The notes: a model not told the origin generated them from the sequence alone. Counted from the stretch's first letter, positions 8,047 to 17,424 are shown. The stretch: 64,000 nucleotides of DNA from Cytophagales bacterium Alg240-R148 (GCA_900537185.1 LS999828.1:204359-268358); one strand, 5' to 3'. Translations and numbers: made by a program.

Positions 8047-11000
8047 ATGAGTGAGGCTTTACTAAAGGCAATATTGCAAATTTTCGCATTGGTAGCTAAA
8101 GAAGATGGACTAGAACAACAAGAAATTGACATAATAAAAAAGTTTTTAACTTTTAACCTAAGTGAAAGTGAAGTCCCACCGTATTTCGAAGAGTTTGTCC
8201 AAAACACCAAACGCGTAGATACCGAAAATAAAGAAGCAATAGTAGCGCAGATTTGTAAAAAAATTAACGCAGAACTCACCACCCAACAAAAAGTAATAAT
8301 TGTAAACCAATTGGTCAGTATTATTTTGGCCGATGAAAAAATATCTGACACAGAAGAAGCCCTACTTTTATCCATCATCGACCAAATGAAGTTGCACCGT
8401 TTAACCTACGAAAGATTAAAGGTGTTCACTTTAGCCAAAAACATTGATGATTTTAACTACGATAGTACGCTTTTCATATCCGAATACGACATTCCCATTG
8501 CCGATAAACATTTAAAGAAAAATGACCTGCCAGGGCTCATCGCTATTGAATACACCAGTGAAGGCGCCTTGTATTTCATCAAACACATTGGAGCTGGTGA
8601 AATTTATTTAAATGGATTGCCATTGCCCGAAGCTGCTATTACCATATTTTCTCCTGGAAGTACCATTAGAGGCCAAAAGTTTGAGCCAATTTACTACAGC
8701 GACGTAATTAGCAGCTTCCTTAAAGACAAAGACACCACCCCTATTTCATTTGAAGCAAGAGACATTCTTTTTAAATTTAAAAGCGGAAAAACTGGTCTCC
8801 GCGATATAAATATTAGAGAAAAAGGAGGTAGGTTAATTGGCTTAATGGGCGCTTCAGGAGCTGGAAAATCCACCCTCCTCAACGTCTTAAATGGCAGTGA
8901 AACCCCGAGCAAAGGTTTTGTTGAAATTAATGGCATCAACATCCACAAACCAAATGCTCCAACCGATGGGGTGATTGGGTTTGTACCCCAAGATGATTTG
9001 CTTATAGAAGATCTTACCGTTTTTCAAAACATGTATTATTCAGCCAAATTGTGTTTCAACAAGATGCCTGAAAAAGAAATCAACAGTTTGGTCATCAAAA
9101 CCCTCCATGCTTTAGGACTCACCGAAACAAAGGACCTAAAAGTAGGTTCTCCTTTAGAAAAAACGATTTCAGGTGGCCAACGCAAAAGGCTCAATATAGG
9201 TTTGGAACTGCTTCGGGAACCAGCAGTTATGTTTGTGGACGAGCCCACCTCTGGTTTGTCCTCGAGGGATTCTGAAAACATAATGGATTTGTTAAAAGAG
9301 TTGTCTTTAAGAGGCAAGCTTATTTTTGTTGTTATCCACCAACCTTCTAGCGACATTTTTAAAATGTTTGATAAATTAATTATTCTGGATGTTGGAGGGT
9401 ACCCAGTTTATTACGGCAACCCAGTAGAAGCGGTAGTATATTTTAAAGAAAGAATTAGTTTAATAGATAGCCAAAAAGGGGAATGCATAGAATGCGGTAA
9501 TGTTAACCCAGAATTGATTTTTAATATTTTAGAAGCCAAAGTTGTAAACGAATACGGCTACCACACAGACAAAAGAAAAAGACAACCTGAGCAATGGTAC
9601 ACCGATTATAAAGCACATCAAAAGATACCTTCCATAAAACCAACCCTTAGCCCTCCACCGAGTAGTTTGGATATACCAGGCCGATTAAAACAGGTATTCT
9701 TATTTGCGGTAAGGGACGTTAAGGCGAAATGGCACAACAGGCAGTACATGTTCATCAACTTGTTAGAAGCTCCGGTTTTAGCCATGTTACTGGCCTATAT
9801 TGTGCGGTACTACAACATACATGACACCGTTCATGATGGATACATATTCAGTAAAAACATCAACCTACCCGCCTATTTATTTATGAGTGTGATTGTGGCA
9901 CTCTTTATGGGGCTTACGGTTAGTGCTGAGGAAATCATAAAAGACCGCAAAATTCTAAAACGAGAAAAATTTCTACATTTAAGTAGAAGCAGCTATATTT
10001 TGAGCAAACTGCTCATTTTGTTTACATTGTCTGCCATACAATCCCTCAGTTTTGTTATCATAGGAGCCTGGATATTAGAAATGAAAGACATCGTGTTGGA
10101 ACACTGGTTCATTCTATTTACCACATCTTGTTTGGCCAACCTTATTGGGCTTAACATTTCTTCTTCTTTCAATTCTGCTGTTACCATATACATCATCATT
10201 CCTATTCTGCTCATACCCCAACTCATTTTAAGTGGCGTGGTGGTGAAGTTCGACAAACTAAACCCGTCGCTGGCAAGCGATGCCCATGTCCCAATTATAG
10301 GAGAATTTATGGCATCCAGATGGGCATATGAAGCTTCTATGGTAGCACAATTCAAGTACAATGGATTTGAAAAACAATTCTATATCTACAATAAAATAAT
10401 GGCGCAAGCAGATTACTACAAAATCTACTATCTCCCAACATTGGAATCAAAATTAGAATATTGCCTTAATAATTTCCATTCCGACGACTCCGAGGTCATT
10501 CTAAAAATGCACCATAATTACGACTTGATTCAGCATGAGCTGGCTGTAACCTTGAGCAAAATAAAAAGTAAAACCCAGCCCGAATTAAACCTATTAAACA
10601 ATACGGACTTTGATTCTTCAGTATACGAAACAACCATACAGTATTTAGAGGAAATTAAGAAACACTACATCCATATGTACAATTCGGCCGACCAGGCGAA
10701 AGAAAAAATAATAGGGCAAGCTACTGCTACACCTGAAAAGAAAAAAGCATTCGATCAATTCAAAAACGAGCACTACAACGAGGTAATTGCTCAGATTGTT
10801 AAAAACCAAAATGAACAGCACCGAATTGTCGAAGTAAATGGCCAATTGATTCAAAAGGTATTTCCAATATACATGACTCCTGACCCGGAACATTGGTTCG
10901 ATTTTAGGGATCAATTTTATACGCCTACAAAACACTTCATGGGTACCCACATCGATACTATTTGGTTCAATATGGGCATACTTTGGCTCATGTCCATTAT

Positions 11001-11082
11001 TTTAGTGGTCACCCTTTATTTTGATGTTCTCAGAAAAATTATTGAATCTGGAGAAAAATTATTTCACAAACCTCAGTACTAG
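8047..11082 (+). CDS. TerB-FHA-like-ABCG fusion transporter
   Basis: A 1011-residue single-chain ABC half-transporter. Residues 1-130 resemble a TerB domain (KEDGLEQQEI 18-27; LADEKISDTE 94-103). Residues about 150-220 look like an FHA-type beta-sandwich (IYLNGLPL, then a Gly-rich strand). The nucleotide-binding domain follows: Walker A GASGAGKST (268-276), signature ISGGQRKRL (374-382), Walker B VMFVDEP and the H-loop in VVIHQPSSD. A CxxC is at 480-483. From about 565 on there are five hydrophobic segments, then a roughly 200-residue helical hydrophilic insert, then a last membrane segment near the C-terminus. This order matches the ABCG/White export family; the substrate is unknown. The insert is unusually long for ABCG. 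Confidence 0.9.
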   Translation: MSEALLKAILQIFALVAKEDGLEQQEIDIIKKFLTFNLSESEVPPYFEEFVQNTKRVDTENKEAIVAQICKKINAELTTQQKVIIVNQLVSIILADEKISDTEEALLLSIIDQMKLHRLTYERLKVFTLAKNIDDFNYDSTLFISEYDIPIADKHLKKNDLPGLIAIEYTSEGALYFIKHIGAGEIYLNGLPLPEAAITIFSPGSTIRGQKFEPIYYSDVISSFLKDKDTTPISFEARDILFKFKSGKTGLRDINIREKGGRLIGLMGASGAGKSTLLNVLNGSETPSKGFVEINGINIHKPNAPTDGVIGFVPQDDLLIEDLTVFQNMYYSAKLCFNKMPEKEINSLVIKTLHALGLTETKDLKVGSPLEKTISGGQRKRLNIGLELLREPAVMFVDEPTSGLSSRDSENIMDLLKELSLRGKLIFVVIHQPSSDIFKMFDKLIILDVGGYPVYYGNPVEAVVYFKERISLIDSQKGECIECGNVNPELIFNILEAKVVNEYGYHTDKRKRQPEQWYTDYKAHQKIPSIKPTLSPPPSSLDIPGRLKQVFLFAVRDVKAKWHNRQYMFINLLEAPVLAMLLAYIVRYYNIHDTVHDGYIFSKNINLPAYLFMSVIVALFMGLTVSAEEIIKDRKILKREKFLHLSRSSYILSKLLILFTLSAIQSLSFVIIGAWILEMKDIVLEHWFILFTTSCLANLIGLNISSSFNSAVTIYIIIPILLIPQLILSGVVVKFDKLNPSLASDAHVPIIGEFMASRWAYEASMVAQFKYNGFEKQFYIYNKIMAQADYYKIYYLPTLESKLEYCLNNFHSDDSEVILKMHHNYDLIQHELAVTLSKIKSKTQPELNLLNNTDFDSSVYETTIQYLEEIKKHYIHMYNSADQAKEKIIGQATATPEKKKAFDQFKNEHYNEVIAQIVKNQNEQHRIVEVNGQLIQKVFPIYMTPDPEHWFDFRDQFYTPTKHFMGTHIDTIWFNMGILWLMSIILVVTLYFDVLRKIIESGEKLFHKPQY

Positions 11083-11120
11083 TTTTAGAAAAAACAAGCC
11101 CAACCACTGAACTAAGACCT

Positions 11121-11897
11121 ATGTATTTTTTTCTTTCCAAAACTATAGGGTTAATGGCCAATCCATTGGCCATTATTTTACTTTTTATGCTGATGGGATC
11201 GGTTTTCCGCGTAAAAAAATATAAAAAATGGAGCTATAGATTGGGGGTATTGTCCTTTCTTTTTTTTAGTAATTTTTACTTAGCCAACCTTGCAATGAGT
11301 CTATGGGAAAAACCAGCCGTCCCTTTGGACGCTATACCGCGCCAGTACGAAGTGGGCATTGTGCTAAGTGGGATAGTGAACCTGGATCATTTTCCAAGGG
11401 ACAGAACCTACTTCAACAAAGGAGTTGACAGAATTTACCATGCAGCGCTTTTGTACCAGCAAAAATCCATCCATAAGATTTTGATTACAGGTGGTACGGG
11501 TAAAATTGTTCCGGACAATTGGGACAATTCCGAAGCCCTGCATTTAAAACAATTCCTAATAGACTTTGGTATTCCTGAACGAGATATTCTCTTAGAACAC
11601 CAAGGACAAAACACCTTTCAAAATGCCAAGTATTCCAAACAAGTTCTGTTGGATGTTTATGGCCAATTACCACCGGCCATTATCATTACTTCTGCATTTC
11701 ACATGCAACGTGCTGAGGCTTGTTTTAAAAAACAAGGATTTTCAGATTACATGGTTTTTCCTGCAGACTATTACGGAAAAAAAACAAGCTTTACTTATAG
11801 GTATTGGATACCACAAATAGGAGCACTCCACTTTTGGCAAATTCTTATTAAGGAATGGGTGGGTATTTTGTCCTACCGCGTGGCGGGTTATTTATGA
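11121..11897 (+). CDS. YdcF/ElyC-family DUF218 membrane protein
   Basis: A 258-residue protein with two N-terminal membrane segments (about 8-30 and 38-55) and a DUF218 domain. The family pattern is visible in VGIVLSGIV, then KILITGGTG, and the motif NTFQNAKYSKQVL followed by IIITSAFHMQRA. E. coli ElyC, of this family, affects envelope peptidoglycan and lipid-carrier metabolism; YdcF binds SAM. It lies 38 bp after the ABC transporter on the same strand and may be co-transcribed. Its stop overlaps the end of the convergent DUF2911 gene by 10 bp. Confidence 0.85.
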   Translation: MYFFLSKTIGLMANPLAIILLFMLMGSVFRVKKYKKWSYRLGVLSFLFFSNFYLANLAMSLWEKPAVPLDAIPRQYEVGIVLSGIVNLDHFPRDRTYFNKGVDRIYHAALLYQQKSIHKILITGGTGKIVPDNWDNSEALHLKQFLIDFGIPERDILLEHQGQNTFQNAKYSKQVLLDVYGQLPPAIIITSAFHMQRAEACFKKQGFSDYMVFPADYYGKKTSFTYRYWIPQIGALHFWQILIKEWVGILSYRVAGYL

Positions 11898-12739
11898 CCC
11901 GACCACTTTTTAATATTCTCTAAATTCTCCTCAATTTCAAATTCATGTTGGGTTCTTTTACACACTTCAATGGCCAACTCTGCTTGTTCCACTGCCTCTT
12001 TAAATTGTTTCATTGTGGCCAAAATTTGTGATTTCAACATCCAGGGCGCAGGGTTTGGTGGGTCCATTCCAATAGCTTTATTGATATAAAACAAAGCTTT
12101 CTTGGAGTCCTTTAAATCATAAAAATAATATTGGGCCGATGCAGAATAGGTGAACCAATACCCATCCACTTTTTCGGTTGCATCCTCTATGGAAGTTTTA
12201 GCGTCTTGTTCCGTATTGGTTTCAATTAATACCTCCACTTGGCTGGTAGCCCAACGCAACTTTAACCATCCCGAAGCACGCTTTACAGCAACAAAATCAA
12301 AAACCAGCTGCTCTTGATGAGGTACTGTAGAAACAGGAACCTCCACCCTGAATAGGTCTTTTTCACTAGAATAATTGTAAGCACCCCATTGGTTCCATTC
12401 TTTGTTAATTATCAATTCCCAATCTTCTTTCTTGGGCACTAAAAATATACTGTACTTTCCGGCAGGAACAGGAAAACCCCCAATTTTAGCATCGTACTGT
12501 AAAGCTATTGTAGTAGCTTCGTTGGCCCCAGCCCTCCAAACTTTCCCATAAGGTACCAACGCCCCAAACACTTCGCGCCCTCTAACGGAAGGCCTAGAGT
12601 AGTCAATTGCTATCCTATTAACACCAATAAACTGGATAACTTCGGCCTTTGGGCTGCTTCGTGGAACTTCTACATTTTGACCAAAAACCAGTGATATATG
12701 CAACACCAATAAGGGTAGAATAAAAAATTTACAATTCAT
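11888..12739 (-). CDS. Exported DUF2911 protein with TPR-like C-terminus
   Basis: A 283-residue secreted protein: signal peptide MNCKFFILPLLVLHISLVFG and then a DUF2911 domain to about residue 165, recognised by IDYSRPSVRGREVFGALVPYG, KVWRAGANEAT and the PAGKYSIFLVP strand. The C-terminal 90 residues form TPR-like helices. The start at 12739 begins the signal peptide; 12763 would prepend eight residues. DUF2911 proteins are common in Bacteroidota and have no established function. A paralogue of identical length and plan is at 42565-43416. The C-terminus overlaps the convergent YdcF-like gene. Confidence 0.87.
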   Translation of the reverse strand: MNCKFFILPLLVLHISLVFGQNVEVPRSSPKAEVIQFIGVNRIAIDYSRPSVRGREVFGALVPYGKVWRAGANEATTIALQYDAKIGGFPVPAGKYSIFLVPKKEDWELIINKEWNQWGAYNYSSEKDLFRVEVPVSTVPHQEQLVFDFVAVKRASGWLKLRWATSQVEVLIETNTEQDAKTSIEDATEKVDGYWFTYSASAQYYFYDLKDSKKALFYINKAIGMDPPNPAPWMLKSQILATMKQFKEAVEQAELAIEVCKRTQHEFEIEENLENIKKWSGHK

Positions 12740-12904
12740 ATCCAATAATAATATAGTAAACACTAAAAAATGTGAAATTATAACTTTCAGATTATCAACA
12801 ATGTAGAACTTTTAACTAAATAATTCAATTATAAAGACCGTAAAAAGCTATTAAAATCCTTTAAAAACTTAGATTTTAAACATATATTAATTAATAATAA
12901 ATTT

Positions 12905-12912
12905 TATTTTTG
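12905..12912 (+). promoter_or_regulatory. -7 element TATTTTTG upstream of the gene at 12930
   Basis: An exact TAnnTTTG match lies 17 bp before the ATG. No clear TTG sits at the expected distance upstream (an AT-rich stretch instead), so only half of the promoter is well matched. Confidence 0.45.
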
Positions 12913-12929
12913 CATAAAAAAAGAACGAC

Positions 12930-13412
12930 ATGAGTACGGAATTAATGGAGGTAATAGCAGGACAGGGCCTTGGTGGGATCAAATTTGGCATGCAAAGAGA
13001 AGATGTTAAAGCCATCCTAGGTGACCCTGATGAAATTGAAATATTTAATTTTGAAGAGGATGAAGAAATTTTAAATGAATCATGGCATTATGACGAACTC
13101 AACATCTCTTTGTCTTTCGACCAAGAAGAAGATTGGAAATTGGTGAACTTGGCAGTAAGTGGAGAAGAATACAAATTAGGTGCAACCAATGTTATTGGCA
13201 TGGAAAGAGAAGATTTGATTAACTTTTTAAGAAGCATGGGGTATACCGAATTGGAATACGAAGATGTTTCTACGCTAGAAAGCCCTGATCATAAACTAAT
13301 TTCTTCAGAAGCTTTGGGAATGAATTTCTGGATGGAAAAAGGGATATTATCCGAAGTACAATGGTCTCCAATTTTTGAAGATGAAGAAACAATTTTGTGG
13401 CCACAACTATAA
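12930..13412 (+). CDS. Acidic protein with two BamE/SmpA-like motifs
   Basis: A 160-residue very acidic soluble protein without signal peptide. Residues 15-37 read GGIKFGMQREDVKAILGDP, the pattern (gmt-x-x-x-V-x-x-lLG-x-P) typical of BamE/SmpA-like folds and related bacterial small domains. A second, weaker copy occurs at about 89-105 (VIGMEREDLINFLRSMG), so the protein may be two tandem modules. I do not recognise a named family. It is a single gene, with a hairpin right after it at 13425. No toxin gene is nearby, so an immunity role is not supported. Confidence 0.7.
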   Translation: MSTELMEVIAGQGLGGIKFGMQREDVKAILGDPDEIEIFNFEEDEEILNESWHYDELNISLSFDQEEDWKLVNLAVSGEEYKLGATNVIGMEREDLINFLRSMGYTELEYEDVSTLESPDHKLISSEALGMNFWMEKGILSEVQWSPIFEDEETILWPQL

Positions 13413-13424
13413 TTTTAAACACCC

Positions 13425-13472
13425 AATAAGATGATGTAAGTGTCAAGCAAATTACATTTACGTCATCTTATT
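13425..13472 (+). terminator. Long bulged hairpin after the gene at 12930
   Basis: AATAAGATGA pairs with TCATCTTATT (13425-13434 / 13463-13472) and, inside it, TGTAA pairs with TTACA (13435-13439 / 13452-13456), leaving a 6-nt bulge. It is followed by GTAAAAAAC rather than T-run, so its use as terminator is uncertain. Confidence 0.45.
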
Positions 13473-13551
13473 GTAAAAAACTTCCCTGTTCATCAAATCT
13501 GCGGCAACCTTTTTGCGTATTTTGGGTTATTAAGCTACAAACCCTTATGCA

Positions 13552-14034
13552 ATGAAACTATTAGTAACTTTATCAGCCATTTTCACGATCCTTTCCTGCT
13601 CTGCACAAAACAGCGCACAAGACGCTCTTCCACCTTTTCAAAAGGTTTCAAAATCTTCTTCAGAATGGAAAAAAGAATTGACCCCTTTTCAATTCCAAGT
13701 ATTGCGAAACAAAGGAACTGAAAGAGCTTTTACAGGTGAATTTAACGATTTCAAAAAGAATGGCATGTTTGTTTGTGCCGCATGCGCGCATCCACTTTTT
13801 AGCTCCTCCACCAAGTACGACTCCAGGTCGGGCTGGCCATCTTACTACCAGCCGGCCTATAGCAACAGTGTTGAAGTAATTCGAGATACCAGCCATGGCA
13901 TGATTAGAGAAGAAGTTGTCTGTGCAAAATGTGATGGCCATTTAGGACATGTGTTTGAGGATGGGCCAAAGCCCACAGGTTTGCGGTATTGCATCAACTC
14001 GGCCAGTTTAAGTTTTGTTAAAAAAGATAAATAA
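13552..14034 (+). CDS. msrB: Peptide-methionine (R)-S-oxide reductase MsrB, lipoprotein form
   Basis: A 160-residue MsrB that reduces the R-epimer of methionine sulfoxide in proteins. It starts with a lipoprotein signal (lipobox LSC, Cys16), placing it outside the cytoplasm. The MsrB domain shows [19 protein letters not shown], both zinc-binding CxxC pairs (CAACAHPLF and [12 protein letters not shown]), the SGWPSYY strand and the catalytic Cys in RYCINSASL. The msrA gene follows after 3 bp to its first ATG, so the two are one operon that repairs both sulfoxide epimers in the cell envelope. The reductant is not encoded nearby. Confidence 0.95.
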   Translation: MKLLVTLSAIFTILSCSAQNSAQDALPPFQKVSKSSSEWKKELTPFQFQVLRNKGTERAFTGEFNDFKKNGMFVCAACAHPLFSSSTKYDSRSGWPSYYQPAYSNSVEVIRDTSHGMIREEVVCAKCDGHLGHVFEDGPKPTGLRYCINSASLSFVKKDK

Positions 14035-14049
14035 TCCATGGCTTTATTT

Positions 14050-14685
14050 ATGAAAAATATATTTTCTTTAGTATTGATAAGTCTTTTTTTCACCACTTGT
14101 AATGGTCAAAAAAAGAAAAAAACAGCAGACATGAATGTTTCAAATTTAGATAATACAGAAATAGCTACACTAGGAGCTGGATGTTTTTGGTGTGTTGAAG
14201 CTGTATTCCAAGAGTTAAAGGGCGTTTACAAAGTAGAATCTGGTTATATGGGTGGTACCGTAGACAACCCAACTTACAGCGCTGTTTGCTCTGGTACAAC
14301 AGGCCATGCGGAAGTAGCCCAAATAACATATGACCCGAAAGTGGTAAGCTTTAAAAAAATTCTTTCTGTGTTTTTCACCACCCATGACCCTACTACATTA
14401 AATAGGCAAGGAGCAGATGTTGGGAGCCAATACAGATCGGCTATTTTCTACCATTCCGAAAACCAAAAAAACACTTCAAAAGAAGTAATAGAGGCGCTTA
14501 ATCAAGAAAAAGCTTATCCCTCCCCTATTGTTACAGAAATAACCAAAGCCTCTACTTATTATCCCGCAGACGACTACCACCAAGATTACTTTATCAACAA
14601 CCCCAACCAAGGATATTGTAGGTATGTTATTCAGCCCAAAATGGAAAAATTCAGAAAGGTATTCAAAGACGATTTAAAACAATAA
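14050..14685 (+). CDS. msrA: Peptide-methionine (S)-S-oxide reductase MsrA, lipoprotein form
   Basis: A 211-residue MsrA from the ATG at 14050 (an ATG four codons upstream at 14038 is possible). The N-terminus is a lipoprotein signal with Cys17 in FFTTCNG. The catalytic motif GAGCFWCVEAVF is followed by YKVESGYMGG and later YRSAIFYHSE and DDYHQDYF, all family hallmarks. It reduces methionine-S-sulfoxide in exported proteins, complementing the upstream MsrB lipoprotein. Many bacteria fuse the two; here they are separate but adjacent. Translational coupling is likely given the 3-15 bp gap. Confidence 0.95.
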   Translation: MKNIFSLVLISLFFTTCNGQKKKKTADMNVSNLDNTEIATLGAGCFWCVEAVFQELKGVYKVESGYMGGTVDNPTYSAVCSGTTGHAEVAQITYDPKVVSFKKILSVFFTTHDPTTLNRQGADVGSQYRSAIFYHSENQKNTSKEVIEALNQEKAYPSPIVTEITKASTYYPADDYHQDYFINNPNQGYCRYVIQPKMEKFRKVFKDDLKQ

Positions 14686-14710
14686 AAAGAGGGGGAACTC
14701 CCCCTCCTTG
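14684..14710 (-). terminator. Intrinsic terminator for the porP/sprF-like gene
   Basis: GAGGGGG / CCCCCTC with a 4-nt loop, followed on the minus strand by TTTTT. It sits 13 bp beyond the minus-strand stop at 14723 and right after the msrA stop on the other strand. Confidence 0.85.
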
Positions 14711-14722
14711 CCAACTAAAACC

Positions 14723-15628
14723 TCAATATATGGTACTGCTCTTTTTTTGAAAAGAGAACAAGTTCCAATCTACTCTAAAGCTCAACTCGTGGGTGTTCAA
14801 TGGTAAACCGGAAGGTGGCTTTGTAGCCCATTCATAATAGTACATGAGGGTCATTGAGTCCATCAACCGCATACCTGCCGATGCCTGGTAGGCATCCAAC
14901 GACCGCGTTCCTACACCAGCCCAAAGCACATTTTTAAAGAGAAAATTACCATTTACTTCCCAATCCATTTTACTTCCCAATCCGTAGTTTACCATTGCTG
15001 TTGGTTTGAAAACAATTCTGTCCTTGTCACCAAATATTTTGGCTGCATATCCATAGATATGCTGGCCCATAATAGCTTCACCGTCTTTTCCTTTGACAGG
15101 CATTATAGAAGGCATGGACAAACCCAAAATAAAGGTATTGTTGCTGTACAACAATCCGGCACCAAAATTTAATCCTTGGCTGTTTTCATCGCTGTGCTGA
15201 AGCCTGGTATCGTCTTGGTGTTCCAGTGTAAGCAATTGGTAATCTGTCTTCATTTGGTTGTAACCAGCGTTTACGCCAAGCGCTAAGGTTCCATTTCTTC
15301 CTCTAATGCGATAGGCATAAGAAGCATTGATGGCAGTCATTTTATTGACTCCTATTTGATCCATTACCAACCTCAACCCAGCTCCCGCATTATTTTTTGC
15401 AAACGAAGATTGCATTGACAACCATTGTGTTTCTGGTGCCCCCGGAACGTTATTCCATTGTTGTCGACTACCAACTGCTACAACAGCCTGCTCAGCATAT
15501 CCAACTTGGGCTGGGTTGATTAGCGACAAATCTTGCCAAAAACTATTTCCATAGGGTGCATACTGTGCTTTTGCGCTATAGGAAAGTAAACATGTCAGTA
15601 TAAAAGATGTAACAATAATATGCTTCAT
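14723..15628 (-). CDS. PorP/SprF family outer-membrane protein
   Basis: A 301-residue exported beta-rich protein: signal peptide ending SAKAQ, then the PorP/SprF opening YAPYGNSFWQDLSLINPAQVGY, alternating strands throughout and a C-terminal aromatic-rich strand. PorP/SprF proteins are inner-facing outer-membrane proteins of type IX secretion; individual members are usually encoded next to the large surface protein with a type B C-terminal signal that they help secrete or hold. Exactly that neighbour is 4 bp upstream (15633-17417), which strongly supports pairing. It is a dedicated partner rather than the core gliding protein, since no other gld or spr gene is nearby. Confidence 0.9.
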   Translation of the reverse strand: MKHIIVTSFILTCLLSYSAKAQYAPYGNSFWQDLSLINPAQVGYAEQAVVAVGSRQQWNNVPGAPETQWLSMQSSFAKNNAGAGLRLVMDQIGVNKMTAINASYAYRIRGRNGTLALGVNAGYNQMKTDYQLLTLEHQDDTRLQHSDENSQGLNFGAGLLYSNNTFILGLSMPSIMPVKGKDGEAIMGQHIYGYAAKIFGDKDRIVFKPTAMVNYGLGSKMDWEVNGNFLFKNVLWAGVGTRSLDAYQASAGMRLMDSMTLMYYYEWATKPPSGLPLNTHELSFRVDWNLFSFQKKSSTIY

Positions 15629-15632
15629 AGTA

Positions 15633-17417
15633 TTAATTTTTTATAAATAAGTACCCTACAATTGGTTCGGTATTGTTGCCCAATGATATTTGGTAATAGT
15701 AATTGCCATCCGGTAATTGTTTGTTATCTGCATCTTTGCCTTCAAACTTCACTACGTTGTTATCATATCCTTTTTTATCGAACACAATGGATCCAAACCG
15801 GTCCAACACTACTACTTGATTGTCAGAAAATTTTTCAATATTGCTTATGTTAAAGAAATCATGTTTTCCGTCTTGGTAAGGAGTAACTATGTTGTAGATG
15901 GTCAACTCTCCTTGTTCTCCAGAAGAAAGTACCACTGCCTCCACTTCTATCAATTCAGACAAACACCCTTCCAAGCTTTCCGCTTCTACCTGAAATACTT
16001 TTGTTTCATCAATACTCGCAAATAAAATAGCTGCCCGCTCATTGGGTATCAAATCAAATGAGCCGCTATTGCCTTCATACCAATTGTAGGCCGCGTCTGT
16101 CGCATTAAGAACGGAAAGCGTTACTTCCCCTGGTTCGTCAATTGTTACATCCTCTACTTCTGGCAAAGCGGGAATGCCATAAACACCATAGTCCACTACT
16201 ACACTATCCAAACAACCATCGTCGTTTGTTACTGTTAGCCTTGCATTGTATACATTCGCACTTAAATTATCGATAGAGAATTGAGCCTCAGTTGCATCTG
16301 GAATCCCGTCGTTTTCTATATCCCAACTGTAGGTGCTGTTTGCATCTGTTCCTGTGGATTGGTTTTGAAAAGCAATAGCAGTCCCTTCACAACCACTCGA
16401 AATTGCCGCCAATGCAACAGGTGGAGCATTGATGGTTAGGGTTTGATTGGAAGTGCCGACACAACCTGACAAAGGTGTAACAAGGAGTGAGACAGTGTGG
16501 TCTCCTACCACATTAAAAGTATAACGCGCTTCCGTTGGATCGGTTGATTCTGGCAAACCATCCCCGTCAAAATCCCATTCGTAAGTTGCTCCGTCAACCA
16601 TTCCTGTTGATGTATTTGTAAATACAATTTCTTGTTCTGAGCACAAAAGGGTTGTATTAAAATCTACGTTGGGACCATCACAAACATCAATTAAATTTAC
16701 CACAGTAGTGGACCAATTGTTTTGATCGTCCAATACCCTAATACCCAAAACATGCTGTCCTATAGCCAAGTTGCCAACATCCAAATCAATATCGAGGTCA
16801 ACGGATGCAACGGGGGCGGCAAGGTTCTCCCGATTGGCAGCGCCAATACCTGGGTCTGTATCAATAAAAAACTCATACGCTACTAACAATGGGGCAATTA
16901 AAACCGCGGGTGGTGCAATAATGAAAGGCCGCGCTTCAGAAGTACCCCAATCGCCATTAGCGTCTTTAGTTCTAAAGTAAAGAAAATGCAAACCAGCGCT
17001 TAAACCTGACATATCTAGGCTCTCTATTTTATCAACAGTGAGACCTGCAGGAATAGAAATAGAGGTTCCAGCTCCAAAACCCGGATCTATATCTATAAAA
17101 TACTCCATTTCAGTTAAATTGGGTTGAGGAGGTAAAGTTGTAACCGGTTGAACAATAAAAAATCGCACATCGGTCATGGACCAGTCTCCATTCGCATCTT
17201 TAGCTCTAAAATAAATGGCATGCAGCCCGTCTGAAAGCCCAGCGGTAGGCACAGTAAAATCAGCTTGAACGGACGGACCTGCTGCGATTGAAATGGCTGT
17301 ACCGTTTCCAACACCTGGATCTATGTCCATAAAATATTCCATCGATGTAATGTCCGGCTGGGCTACCCCGTGCATTGCATATACCACCAACAGAAATGTC
17401 GTTATATATTTATACAT
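15633..17417 (-). CDS. Surface protein with PKD domains and gliding-motility-type C-terminal domain
   Basis: A 594-residue type IX secretion substrate. After the signal peptide come three similar units of about 65 residues, each opening YFxDxDPGxG and closing GLH/GQH...KDANGDW or similar. Two PKD-like domains follow (FTNTSTG...YEWDFDGDG; FQNQSTG...YSWDIENDG), and the last about 90 residues match the gliding motility-associated C-terminal (type B sorting) domain, with DGKHDFFNISNIE, VVVLDRFGSIVFDKKGYDN and LPDGNYYYQISL. The ATG at 17417 begins the signal peptide; the longer ORF to 17471 would overlap the upstream gene. Partner porP/sprF-like gene is directly downstream; adhesion is likely. Confidence 0.9.
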   Translation of the reverse strand: MYKYITTFLLVVYAMHGVAQPDITSMEYFMDIDPGVGNGTAISIAAGPSVQADFTVPTAGLSDGLHAIYFRAKDANGDWSMTDVRFFIVQPVTTLPPQPNLTEMEYFIDIDPGFGAGTSISIPAGLTVDKIESLDMSGLSAGLHFLYFRTKDANGDWGTSEARPFIIAPPAVLIAPLLVAYEFFIDTDPGIGAANRENLAAPVASVDLDIDLDVGNLAIGQHVLGIRVLDDQNNWSTTVVNLIDVCDGPNVDFNTTLLCSEQEIVFTNTSTGMVDGATYEWDFDGDGLPESTDPTEARYTFNVVGDHTVSLLVTPLSGCVGTSNQTLTINAPPVALAAISSGCEGTAIAFQNQSTGTDANSTYSWDIENDGIPDATEAQFSIDNLSANVYNARLTVTNDDGCLDSVVVDYGVYGIPALPEVEDVTIDEPGEVTLSVLNATDAAYNWYEGNSGSFDLIPNERAAILFASIDETKVFQVEAESLEGCLSELIEVEAVVLSSGEQGELTIYNIVTPYQDGKHDFFNISNIEKFSDNQVVVLDRFGSIVFDKKGYDNNVVKFEGKDADNKQLPDGNYYYQISLGNNTEPIVGYLFIKN

Positions 17418-17424
17418 ACTATTT

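Noticed and set aside
13440..13721. Plus-strand frame of 93 codons between the BamE-like and msrB genes
   Set aside because: It runs through the msrB signal peptide in another frame and starts inside a hairpin; no domain.
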